From NCBI GenBank assembly GCA_947034895.1, contig OX344763.1, positions 26,969,025 through 27,033,024 of the forward strand: a stretch of 64,000 nucleotides of DNA, read 5' to 3'. Each line of letters starts with the position of its first letter. The stretch's first letter is position 1. The stretch is from Rhytidiadelphus loreus. Its lineage: Eukaryota > Streptophyta > Bryopsida > Hypnales > Hylocomiaceae. The notes under the pieces are model-generated. The model worked only from the letters and a program-made list of their open reading frames with translations, was not told the DNA's origin and ran no database searches. Below, piece by piece: positions 1 to 9,720 of the stretch. The position numbers were made by a program, and so were the translations under genes.

Positions 1-967
1 AAACCATATTGGCTAGCAACCGACACACTTGGTACACTCTGAAATGCATTGCATAGTTCTGTCGACTGGCAGCCGATACCTCTGTTGTTTGCTGAAGATT
101 TGGAATACTACTATGCAGGAAACCGACTCTGTTGGAACGACTTCTGGGAGAGCGAATTGCGAACTCACCAATAGTGGCAGATGGAATTTGTCCGAGCGCT
201 ACCTGGAAAGCAAATTCAGCCATCCAAGAATGGGGACTGTGCTGGAGGGAGTTCCCGGACAGTGATGTGCAGATTGCGTGTTCCTTCAAGTTGAAGGAAA
301 ACATGATGCCGGGCCATGGCAATGTGATATCAGTGATGGCCATGGGTGAGAACGTCCACGTCTTGATCTGCCTTCATCCGATCCGCGATCCGGAAGCAGC
401 GGCGGACTATTTTGCGGTGGAGCTGCCATTCAGTACATGCACAAAGGAAGCATGTGGAAAAATGTCAATGTCAATGGGCATGACATTTGAGGAAGCATCG
501 CCATCCGATGCTCATGACCTCGTCCAGGGGTGGAAAATTCTGAAGGCGAAGATGGACGATAAGAATTCGCTCATCCACTAGGACCAGCAGAAGGGCAAGA
601 AGAAGGCTTCCGCGGGGAGGAAAAAGGCTTCCAAGCCAATAGCAACTGAAGACGACACTGCTGAGGTTGAGGCTGGATCCCCATTCAAACCCAAGCGGAA
701 GGGCAAGGGCAAGGGCAAGGACGACCCCAACCGGGTTATGAAGCTTACACTGGACGAGGCACTGCCGCACTGGTGCGGAGAAATCACCTAACCACGAAGA
801 CCAAAGAGAACAAGGTGACCGCCATCTACCAAGCGCTAGAGGCGAGGCTGACACACGCATTTCCATACAAGAAGGAGAAACTTCCGGGCGTCATTTCAGC
901 AAACAAGATGCACATCGCCCTTGACGAATTGAAGGACTGCAAGATAGCGAAGGACCGCCTTGGTCAG

Positions 968-1090
968 GTATTTCATCTCAAATTTATGCCGATTGCAATC
1001 TCTCATTCATTCGTTGCGTAGTTGATCTGTCGGCTACTAGCCGATACATTCTGCCGTCAATACTAACAATCATGTCTTCTTCCACTTCAG
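968..1090 (+). other. Intron with hairpin copy
   Basis: The donor is CAG|GTATTT and the acceptor CACTTCAG|GTG, phase 0. One hairpin copy lies at 1030-1044. The AT-rich remainder shares the string CCGATTGCAATCT with the 5.2-5.9 kb intron (near 5862), hinting at some common intron sequence beyond the hairpin. Confidence 0.6.
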
Positions 1091-1570
1091 GTGAAAACAA
1101 TATACAAGGGATACGGGTCCATCAAGAAGAAGCTCGAGATTCATGGCATTCCTCTAAAGCGAGCTCCATTACCAACTGACAAGGGGCTTGACGCGGTCAT
1201 GGACAGTTGTCCGCCAAGGACGGAGATCGTGTTCGTGAATGGTGAATCAGTGCCATGGTGGAAGGCACCAAATGTGCACTGGTACATTATTGGAGGGCTG
1301 CATACCGTGACGGCTTGTCGGGAACTTGCCGAACAACACCTCGAAGGGTCGGACGCAAGGAAGGATCTCCTGGAGTTTGAGGTGATCCCCGTATTCAGTA
1401 GGGACCCAAGAACTCTAGTCTGTGTATCCAACGCCTTAAACTTGAACATCGCGGAGAAGGTCGCCAAGGAAACCTTCCGATCCTGTGCCGAGATGGGAAG
1501 GGCGGCATGGGTTAAGGCCGGCTGCCCGGAGCCGCATCGTGGTGGAGGCAAGCCTTCGCCAGATTTTGAG

Positions 1571-1770
1571 GTACTTGTCTATCATTTCTGTTTTCATGAT
1601 GACTCACCTTCAACAGCATCTCATTACTTATATTACTATTGTGTCGGCTGCCAGTCGATACCAATGCATTACCGTCTTCTAAAATGTGTTGTTTGTTGCC
1701 TGTTATATGTCGGTTGCCAGCCGATATCATATTCCTGTCATCTCATTCACTTGATTTGACAATTGTCTAG
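1571..1770 (+). other. Intron with two hairpin copies
   Basis: The donor is GAG|GTACTT and the acceptor GTCTAG|GTAGCG, phase 0. Hairpin copies at 1644 and 1710 are 66 bp apart in the same orientation. Each has one substitution that breaks or weakens the stem. Confidence 0.6.
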
Positions 1771-4296
1771 GTAGCGAAGCTCAATGTTATGGCGCACTTC
1801 GTGGACGAAAAGGTGTCGTCAAAACTCCCTCTTATTTTTGTAAAGGAGAACACCTGGGAGCTCTGGACCGAGGTATTCAATGCCTGGGAGAACAATGAGC
1901 TCATCGGCGATGACGGGAGTATTCCAAATTCCATCGTCAATAGGAAACCCCTCACGCACATCACGAAGACCGATCTGACACCAACACTGGGACTCCGAGA
2001 CTCCAACCTCTATGATCTGGTACAAGACATCCTGGATCTTCGCGTTAGCATAAAGAATATGGCGAAGGCCCGGTCGTCAGGGAAGGAGACACTCTACGAC
2101 TGGTGCCGAGACAAAAAGCTCGACCGGGTCGTCATGAACGAGATCATGTGGACCAGGAAGAAGCATCCTCTCCCATGCAAGGATGCTACCTGGGTCCCTT
2201 ACTCGGACGAAGCATGGTAAGAACTTGCAGGCAAGGAAGGATATTCTACTACAGTCGTCCGGAACGTGTGGAAGGATGTGAAGAAATTTACGGACGGAAA
2301 CGCCTGGCTCGCGGGGTGTGCAAACCCAATGAATCCTACGACGGACAAATCCACATACGGCTTGGCCCCAGGGGTATTCTTCACGACGTTGATGGAGTAC
2401 GCCACCATTAATGTGAATCCGGTCCAGGAAGTAGAATCGGAAATCATGTACGAATGTCGTATTGGCGAGACAATCACCGACGTTGTTGAGTATGTCCGTG
2501 GCCATCAGCACCCTGACGGTCTTGTCATTGGTGACCGGAAGATCATGGTCGTCTTCGGATACACCGACAGTGGGGAAGACATCATTGTCAACAAGCACAA
2601 CTTCCTGGACATCGCGGCCATTGCACAGGCTCCACCGGATGCCAACGACCTAGATGCACCAACATCGGAATCGTACATTCCGCTGCCCATGCTGTTCATA
2701 GGCAACTTCTGTTTTAGAGACTCAGTCGCCTTGGCAACATATTCTAGTGCTTCGTCGTGATACTTCCACACGATATACTATCATCCATCTCCTCGCGGTG
2801 GCTTCATCAAGAGCGACCTGGAGGCAAAGCCCTTGGTCACATTGTCGTTGACGTACCCCAAGTCGGAGTCATGAGCACACATGTTATGACTGTTCAAGAG
2901 GTTCACAGGGATCCAGAAACTGCTTGAGTGGTTCTTCCAGGATGCTGAAGGCGAAGTCGACTGGAACGTTGGATCGTGCGGTGTAGGGCACGGACTTCTG
3001 GAGCAGCTATTGAAGCCTACACTGAAATCGAAGGTCGCCACACGGCCAGTCATCAACGTCTGGGGAGGAGGAAACGTCCCGAAGATTGCTTTGGTAAGTC
3101 TATCACCCACTCCGGATCAAGGGACCTAATATTTCTTTTGTTCTGCTGTTTCTGTCGGCTGCCAGCTGATACGTAACTTACTTGATTGCTCTGTGGGTGT
3201 TGTCCAGAGGAATGGCCGACCCGTTGTAGAATTCGTTCGTGAGGAAGGCGGCATATCAAAGGCACATGACCGGGTGAAGGGGATGAACGTCATAACTACT
3301 TCATAGGTGGTACCTATAGACTCTTCCGCTGTTCAAGGTACCGAGACTGCTAGAGGATCGACTGCGGTATCGCCACGGCATCCATCGGCTACTTCACAGC
3401 CTCAGACAGACCCATCGCCCCTTTCCCCACGCCAAGACACTACTGGGACTATGCACACTGGGGACGGAAGCGGGCAGGATGTACATCCATCAATTCCTTC
3501 CCACCCGATTGTTTGCAGTGATTCGGAAAGCGATGAGTCAGAGCACGAAGGACTCATCCGACAGAACCGCGATGAGGAATCCTCTGAACCTACTCCGATA
3601 CGTCCTACCTCACTTGATCCGATTCCGTCCCTAGTGCGACCGGAAACTAGGCAAGCAGCCATGGTGGTAGACTTGCATGCTGTCCCACAGTCCGAGGAGA
3701 TCATTAGATCAAGAGCCGGTCCCGAGGATCTTACCACGACTAGCCCTCACGCTCAGCCTTCATTGAATCCGTGTTCCTCTGGCGTGCCTGTGATCGGGTC
3801 TAAGGTTTCTGTCGACGGGCAGCCGACACCTACGGAGTCTGCACAAGGTGAGCCGCGAAGAGGAAGGAGCAAACGTCCCCCACTGGAGGTGAATACGCAT
3901 TGTGGACTCTTGTGGATCCAGCTGTTCCAAGATGAAACGAATTCGACATACTACCAAGGATGTCGAAGGCGTGGCGACTAGGGACTTGCCTGAAGTTGAC
4001 TTCCCAAACGAAGTGTTGTCTCCCATTCGAGAAGGACCGTCTATGCGAACCCGATCAAGAGGTTCGTAGGCGATAGTCATCTTTAGGGAAATTTGCGTAG
4101 TCGTTACAGTAATAATATGACAAATAATTCTGCATGGCTACAGCTTGTTTTTCAGGACTTGTCAATGTCAACCTCTAGCTCTACATAGTAGGGTACTTCT
4201 AGAATGTGTCGGCTACCAGCCGATACATGTGACTGTTGCTCGCTTCATGTCCTTGTATTGCATCTCATGTATTATGTACTTCATTTCTCGTTGCAG

Positions 4297-5150
4297 ATTC
4301 TGGTTCTGGATCATCTAGGCATCATGACAGGATGAGGTCTAGGCGCGTTGTGGAGTTGAACGAACCGACTGTCGACGTTGTAGCCAACACATCGATTCCG
4401 CTAGCTCCTTAGGTAGCGCCTCAAAAATTGTTTTTGTTCCTCGAGGTCCCGGAAACATTAATGTTCTACGAGCCAGGAATTATCAAGTGGAAGAGTGTCA
4501 CTCAGAGGTCTTCTATCAGAGACAAACCTGGGCTAAAGGAATTTCTCCAGTTTTGTCTTAGTCAAGACATCACGATGGTCTTCTGGTTAGATCAGCCAAT
4601 CGACAAACTACATCATTGCCTAGGCAATATTAGGTGGAAGATGCGAGAGTTGGAAGCGGACTCTCTGGCCTTCGGGCAGGAGTATTGTGATCTCAGTGCT
4701 TATCGGGATCCGGAAAATGCCGGGAAACCTATTTTCTTGAAGCTTCTGGCACGGCTTCTTTGTTTACCACAATTGTTCAATGCTGGGGCTACTATAGACA
4801 ATTCATTGATCGTCGATCATGTTCCCTACAAGAACATCTTAAATTTGTCATATAATGCGATTCATCCACCTCCTTGTACAATGTACTCGGAGGCGAAATT
4901 GAAGGGCGATAAACTCCCCTGGTTCCAACAGACGATGATTCCTTTCCTAGAGGGGTTGCTGTCTTCTAAGCTCTCGGTACCGCAATTCTGCGAATTGAAT
5001 GACAACATAGGTCAACCGCGCTGCATGCCAGAATCTACGCTGCACAATCTATACTCTGAAGTGACTCCCAACTGCCAGAAGGGCTTTGAGGTGCCCTATA
5101 CGAAGGAGGAACTTCAGGCTATGGAAGGTACCAGCGACCCTCGCACGTGA
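4297..5150 (+). pseudogene. FCP1-like (NLI-interacting/HAD phosphatase) region 1 of the same relic gene
   Basis: This exon follows a 4062-4296 intron (GT donor, TTGCAG acceptor, phase 1 on both sides) and reads through one TAG at 4410. The translated region resembles FCP1/SCP-type HAD phosphatase domains: LFLFLEVPETL stands where the catalytic DxDxT motif belongs, KPGLKEFLQFC matches the 'RPgl.eFL' strand, and SLIVDHVPYKNILNLSYNAI matches the late 'lLiDDsPyK....N.i' motif. Both nucleophile/acid Asp residues of motif I are replaced (E-V-P), so it would not be a working phosphatase. It reads to a TGA at 5148. Reading past that stop runs into another hairpin copy at 5178. The link to the ParB-like exons rests on phase and continuity, not on a transcript. 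Confidence 0.55.
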
Positions 5151-5398
5151 ACCTTCTCCAAGATGACACATTTTGTGTCGGACGCCAGCCGACATAGTAT
5201 TTTATGTAGTGTACAAACTCTATAAATATAGCGGACATCTTCTAGGTTTTTTAAAATTTTGTATAAAAACAATTTTTATGCAATCAGCTGTAATAAAGGC
5301 ATTTATGCCAGGCTGTCCAGATGTATTAGGCAGATATTCGTTTCGCTCTCGAAGAAATCAAATGCTTCCTTCGAGATTTTTTTCGATCGAGTGCGGAC

Positions 5399-5604
5399 AC
5401 TGTAATCAGGTGTTATGGGTGCTATTGTACAGCCGCTGGATCTCCACTACGCAGCCTTTGCTACACGTAATGAAATACTCTCAAAGTCTAGTCGAATCTT
5501 CTTCTGATATTGATCGACTGCCAGACTATGTCATTACGTGTAGCAGAGGCTGTGTAGTGGAGTTACACCGGTTGCACACGATCATTTGTAGCACATGATT
5601 ACAG
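5399..5604. repeat. About 206-bp imperfect palindrome (fold-back element) inside an intron
   Basis: The left arm (about 5399-5475) and right arm (about 5525-5604) are near-complementary. They share TGTAATCA ends and an inner block running from CTCCACTACGCAGCCT to CTACACGTAATGA, which recurs inverted near 5527-5567. A loop of about 50 bp separates the arms. It could be a MITE or a hairpin-RNA source. No convincing target-site duplication is visible. It lies in the 5.2-5.9 kb intron of the relic gene between hairpin copies. Confidence 0.6.
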
Positions 5605-5935
5605 GGTTGTGCTTTACCTTCAAACTCTTTTAGAATGCATTTGATTGCTTCCTGATCGAAATCGAGCTTTGTCGTACTTGAACGGACTTAACCCTTTCTT
5701 ATCTAAAAAATGTGTTTCTTGACTTCCGTGCGTCTGTTCATGATTTATACTTACTGTAGTGCTCAATGCTTCTGGGCACTTCAATGTATCGGCTGCCAGC
5801 CGATACAACTATTAGCAATCCTCTCTTTGCACATCAGTGTGTCGGCTGCCAGCCGATACCACCGATTGCAATCTTCTCTACATGCAATCTTGTACCTTTC
5901 AACATTGCGTCATCGCTTGCACACATGTTTCAAGA

Positions 5936-6902
5936 ATCAACCAACAGGAAACCGCTTTTGTTCAAGAAATGTGTGGTGCTTTGTGTCACGGGACTGCTCT
6001 GCTTCGTCGACTCGAAAATCTAGGTGGATAACTGGGACCCTTTCAGAAATGTTGTCAAACAGCTAGGACTCGGCGGATTGTTCTCCACATTGTTCAAAAA
6101 GTTCCATGTAAGGATCTGGTCAAAAATGCCAATGAATGAACTTCGGCCTTTGCTGGCACACCTACTTCCGAAACATGTCACAAACAACCTGGCGTTTGTA
6201 TATGGGAGAGAGTACTATGAAGATAGTCAGAATTTTCCGTAGTGCTATAAGACGCTCGAGACTCTTTTTCAGAAGCGCCCATCAAAGGATACTTGTTGCG
6301 TTGACCAAGTTCTCATGGTCGACGTCAACCCGGTTTCATTGCGAAGGACTCCTGATCCAACATGCTACCTTCTATACCCTTTTATGGGTGAAATGGGCTT
6401 GCCGAATAACAGCAAAGTTATTCCAAACATTTCAACAAACATTATTCCCTTCATATATTCCATATACGAGCATGAGTCGGTCTCGGAATACGTGAAGGTC
6501 TCCAAAAGGCCGGGTCAATTGCACTACGAAGTGGCACAAGCAATCAAGTACGGGCAGCCTAATTGGAAGGGCTTATTCTGGTAGGGAGTTCACACTGCTC
6601 TCGGCTGCCAACCGACACCCGGTCCGGTTCGGTCGACGGATGGGGAACTCATGCCACTATCTCAAGGAACCAAGAGCTACAGTGACGGTTATGGCGAACC
6701 GGCAGGTCGGGGAGAACTCCTACATGATGGAATTTCTGCAGGTCGGAGAGAACTCGAAAATGACGGCTATGATGTTGTTATAGCGATGTCTCAGGATTTT
6801 TATGTACTCTCGGATATCGGCTGCCAGTTGATACTCTTCCACTGTCTACCTTCAACTCATGTAATGAGTTATAGGCATATGTATAGCATAGTGAATATGT
6901 AA
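5936..6902 (+). pseudogene. FCP1-like region 2 (relic, degenerate HAD domain)
   Basis: A single frame broken by TAG at 6021, 6240 and 6582 gives a second FCP1-like domain. KKCVVLCVTGLLCFV lies at the motif I position (no DxD), KKFHVRIWSKMPMNELRPLL matches the 'v.iWSs..~n..~v' segment, LAFVYGREY follows, and DQVLMVDVNPVSLRRTPD matches the late acidic motif. Order and spacing match region 1 (VDHVPYKNIL against VDVNPVSLRR; LAFGQEY against LAFVYGREY), so the two may be an internal duplication. The acceptor is near 5936 or 5947. The tail after 6582 includes an in-frame hairpin copy (6601) read as LGCQPTP and ends at TAA 6900. It probably belongs to the same ancestral gene as 119-5150, separated by a 0.8-kb intron that holds three hairpins and a palindrome. 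Confidence 0.5.
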
Positions 6903-7208
6903 CAAAAGTTCACCGTTGTGGCTCACTTTTACAGTGTAGGCAGCTTCGCAAGTACTGCATGTGTGATTTTCTGAATGCTGCGGAGTATCGGCCGGAGGCC
7001 GACTTTGTTATTTGCATTTCGCACTTCACTGATTAACAGTTCCCGATATATAGCTAATTCTGAACTATGTATTGTCATTTTTTTAATATATTCTGCTATA
7101 TCATTTTTGTTCATTGCTTGTTGCACTTCGAAATTTCGATAACTGTTTTATCGGCCGGCGGCCGACTTATTTCTAGACTATGAAATTGTCCATAATTAGT
7201 TAAATATC

Positions 7209-7439
7209 CATTAGAAACCCGTGTTTTAGGTGGTGTTTTGTAATTTTTTCAAATAGATTTTAGGTGACGCCAAAAAAAAAACTTGTGTTTTTTTGTCAAA
7301 AATCACGTCAAATATAACATGTGGATGTTATATTGGACATGATTATTGACAAAAAACACAAGTTTTTTTTTTTAACATCACCTAAAATCCATCTGAAAAA
7401 ATTACAAAACATCACCTAAAACATGAGGTTCTTATAGTG
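7209..7439. mobile_element. CACTA-type MITE, decayed left end
   Basis: Long inverted arms (AAACCCGTGTTTTAGGTGGT on the left; the complement ending CTTATAGTG on the right) match the intact copy at 35641-35856 nearly throughout. The right terminus keeps CACTATAAG (inverted). The left terminus is reduced to CATTAGAAACCC, so the 3-bp duplication is lost. Confidence 0.7.
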
Positions 7440-8940
7440 AAGGGTCACATTTAGGAACCTTGTGTATTACTTTTTAAATGCTTCACTACTTGTTTTTGGT
7501 TTAGCCATATCTTTTTTCAAACTGCGCATGTGTTGGTTTTGCAAGGCCTAGAATCAAGAATAGGTGCCTACTGCATAATTCTTTGAAAATTTAAAAGTAA
7601 TTCATAAATGCTCCAAAAAATATGAAACCACTTATATTAGATTTTACATCAATTTTTCTTCAAGTAACAAATAAGTGAAAATATTTTCAGGCATCAGAAA
7701 ACCATCAAAAAGGTCCAATAGCCCTTAAAGTGATAGTTTATGAGCACATTACTCTACAAAAAAATTTAGGCCAAAACAAGGTCGTAGAACTTTCAGACCT
7801 TGGTGCAAGTATAGGAAAAATAAAATTTTAATAATTAATTTTCCAGAATAATTTAATTTAATTTAATTTTTTTAAATTTTAAATCCCCAAATTGACGTGG
7901 CACTACTAGTACCACGTTAGTTCCAGATTTTTTTTTAAATTATTTTTAGTAAATTTTCATGATTTTTTAAGATTATTTGCACTAGCTATTGGCTGTCCCA
8001 CAGCCTTGTTTTGGCCTGAGATTTTTTGTAATGCAAATTGAAGCTATATTTGCTAAAAATCACACAAGTCTATGTGCTAAGTTCCACCTTAAAATCTCTC
8101 CTACACCTTTAGTTTCCACTATCCAAACTTATCACACAACGTCAATTTCAACTCAATTTAGTTGCTTACTCATCAATCCTCAACTACTAGACTCATCATG
8201 CTAAAGGTGAGCAACCAAAGCATTTTCAAAGCTCATTCAAAGAAATTCTTCTACCTACTTCAATTCATAAAAATGTAGACACAAGTTATAAGAAACACAA
8301 GTTATAAGAGATGTGGGGTGTAGTGAGCAACTTCTAATAGAGGAGAAGGTGCATGAAAGTTTTGTTACAAACATTGATATACGTACATCGTAGCCCTCTT
8401 GAAGAACAATGAGGGGAAAGAGGACAAGATTGAAAGGAAATGAAGTACTTGATTCTTCCTTCACTTCTTCTACTCCAATACTACTTCTCTACTCAATTTC
8501 TAATGCCCATCTCTCTATTGAATTTGCAAATTGCGTGAGCTAGATTGTCTGTAAGGAACAACTTGCATATTAGAAGCACAAATTCCTAGCATAACTCTTG
8601 CATAGTGACTTCAAATGTCTTGAAACATTGCCACAATTTAGATCAACTTACCAAATACTCACACATAAGTTTTCACCCCAATATAAGATACTATCCAACT
8701 TTGGTAGACATTTGGAATCATGCTTTAATTATAATATTAAATTTAAAATGTAGTAGGTGTTGATCGTCCATCAGCACTTCAATCAAATGTGACTTTAATA
8801 TGTCAAAATTGTAAATAAGGGGATAATTTATTTGAAAGTAAACCTTACAGTTGCCTCTATTAGACGAATGGAGGGCCTTCTAAACATCTTCAACGTCATA
8901 TTTGTCGTGTTGTTGTCCAATTCAAGAAGAAAATCCTAGC
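7440..8940. other. Gene-free AT-rich spacer
   Basis: I see no supported gene. It includes a diverged copy (about 7590-7755) of the dispersed repeat also found at 11314 and 22537. The segment 7860-8020 loosely resembles the interior of the 36-kb CACTA element: an AT-rich stretch, GACGTGGCA, then GATTTTTTGTAATG. Confidence 0.5.
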
Positions 8941-8944
8941 TGAG

Positions 8945-9225
8945 ATCTAAGAAATCAAGAGGCATCTAGTAGTGTTTTTGGTATTGTTGAAAAGTTCTTC
9001 ACAAAGAGGGGTGTACAGACTTTGTTCCGTGGCATTTGGACCTACAGTGTGAAAGTTATAGAATCCAAAAAAGATTTTGTGAATTCAAAAAATTGAATAA
9101 AATTATCTTTTATTTTGAAAAATCATAACTTTCACATGGCATGTCCAAATGCCACAAAACAAAGCCCTTGTACTCCTTTGTTCATAAGACTTTCTATTTT
9201 TACCAAGAACACTCAACCTCTTACA
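8945..9225. repeat. Fold-back repeat
   Basis: A left arm of about 100 bp (near 8958-9060, containing GACTTTGTTCCGTGGCATTT) recurs as an inverted arm at 9122-9217. The loop is about 60 bp and AT-rich. The arms belong to a family that also occurs singly at 9350-9520, 9555-9720 and, more weakly, 32310-32360 and 32480-32540. Confidence 0.6.
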
Positions 9226-9349
9226 CTACAATGTAAAATTTATTGAATTTCAATTTTTTTTTTAAATTAAAAAATTAAAAAATTATTTTTATTTTCATAT
9301 ACACTAGTCCATACCTTAATTTAAGTTGTTTGTTTTGTTTAATATGTTG

Positions 9350-9720
9350 AGATCTAAGAAACCATAAGGTGTCCAATGGCGTTTTGGTACCCTTGAAAAA
9401 CTCTACGCAGCAGTCGGGTGCATGGACTTTGTTTTGTGGACATATGGTGTAAAAGATATTGAATTTCAAAGTTTTTATGAATTAAAAAAATTAGAAAATT
9501 GCTTTTACTTCTATGTTGGTTGTGGGAGCAACACAAGGCACACAATGCCCATGGGGTGAGATGTCCAAAACCATGCATCTCCAAGTCACATTCATCATAC
9601 CATTGAAAAACTCTCCGCAAGGAGGGGTGCATGGTCTTTATTTTCTTGCGTTCCAATTGACAGTAGAAAAAATATTGAATTTGAAAGTTTTTATGAATTA
9701 AATAATTAAACAATTATTTT
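9350..9720. repeat. Two direct copies of the fold-back arm
   Basis: Two units (about 9350-9520 and 9555-9720) share CTTGAAAAACTCT / ATTGAAAAACTCT, GGTGCATGG(A/T)CTTT and a tail ending in AAAGTTTTTATGAATTAAA. They are colinear with the left arm of the 8945-9225 fold-back. Confidence 0.6.

Larger units (their letters stand above)
119..4061 (+). pseudogene. Decayed multi-exon gene, N-terminal and ParB-like part
   Basis: Exons at 119-967, 1091-1570, 1771-3093 and 3208-4061 join through GT-AG introns whose phases all agree. The first exon opens after an acceptor ending at 118, so the 5' end lies outside the window. Exon 1091-1570 carries a ParB/sulfiredoxin-like core: VHWYIIGGLHTVTACRELAE (about 1279-1338) matches the family's G-x-H-(R/T)-x-x-A nucleotide-binding loop, with Thr where Arg is usual. 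A Lys/Gly-rich linker lies near 590-720 and a Ser/Pro/Thr-rich low-complexity tail covers 3307-3980. In-frame stops sit at 579, 2218, 2758, 2872, 2887 and 3304, and frames shift near 775 and 3880-3935. Hairpin repeats lie in each intron and in the exon at 3812. Homology is judged by motif only; the rest of the protein is unrecognised. It continues into the FCP1-like exon at 4297. Confidence 0.6.
61..7170. repeat. Cluster of 14 GC-rich hairpin repeats (TCGGCTGCCAGCCGA family)
   Basis: Each copy is a 15-bp imperfect palindrome, consensus TCGGCT-GCC-AGCCGA, usually preceded by TG(T)G and followed by TAC(C/A). Core starts: 62, 1030, 1644, 1710, 3155, 3812, 4209, 5178, 5789, 5842, 6601, 6817, then two variants TCGGCCGG(A/C)GGCCGA at 6987 and 7151. 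All asymmetric flanks point the same way (+). Copies sit in every intron of the relic gene, with two in the 1571-1770 intron and three in the 5151-5935 intron. At 3812 and 6601 they lie inside coding frames. I found none in the remaining 57 kb. They resemble the GC palindromes of some algal and fungal organelle genomes, but here they are in nuclear-type introns. Confidence 0.85.

Noticed and set aside
471..866. 131-aa minus-strand ORF over the first exon of the relic gene
   Set aside because: The opposite strand continues the same frame as the conserved downstream exons, so this is a shadow.
968..4296. Introns as introner elements
   Set aside because: Introns share only the hairpin and a short word, not full-length sequence or terminal duplications.
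579..6584. Stops repaired by U-to-C RNA editing
   Set aside because: Such editing is known for organelle transcripts of hornworts, lycophytes and ferns. This locus looks nuclear and also has frameshifts, so decay is simpler.
61..7170. CRISPR-like array
   Set aside because: Hairpin copies are irregularly spaced (53 to over 1400 bp), the window is eukaryotic, and no spacer regularity exists.
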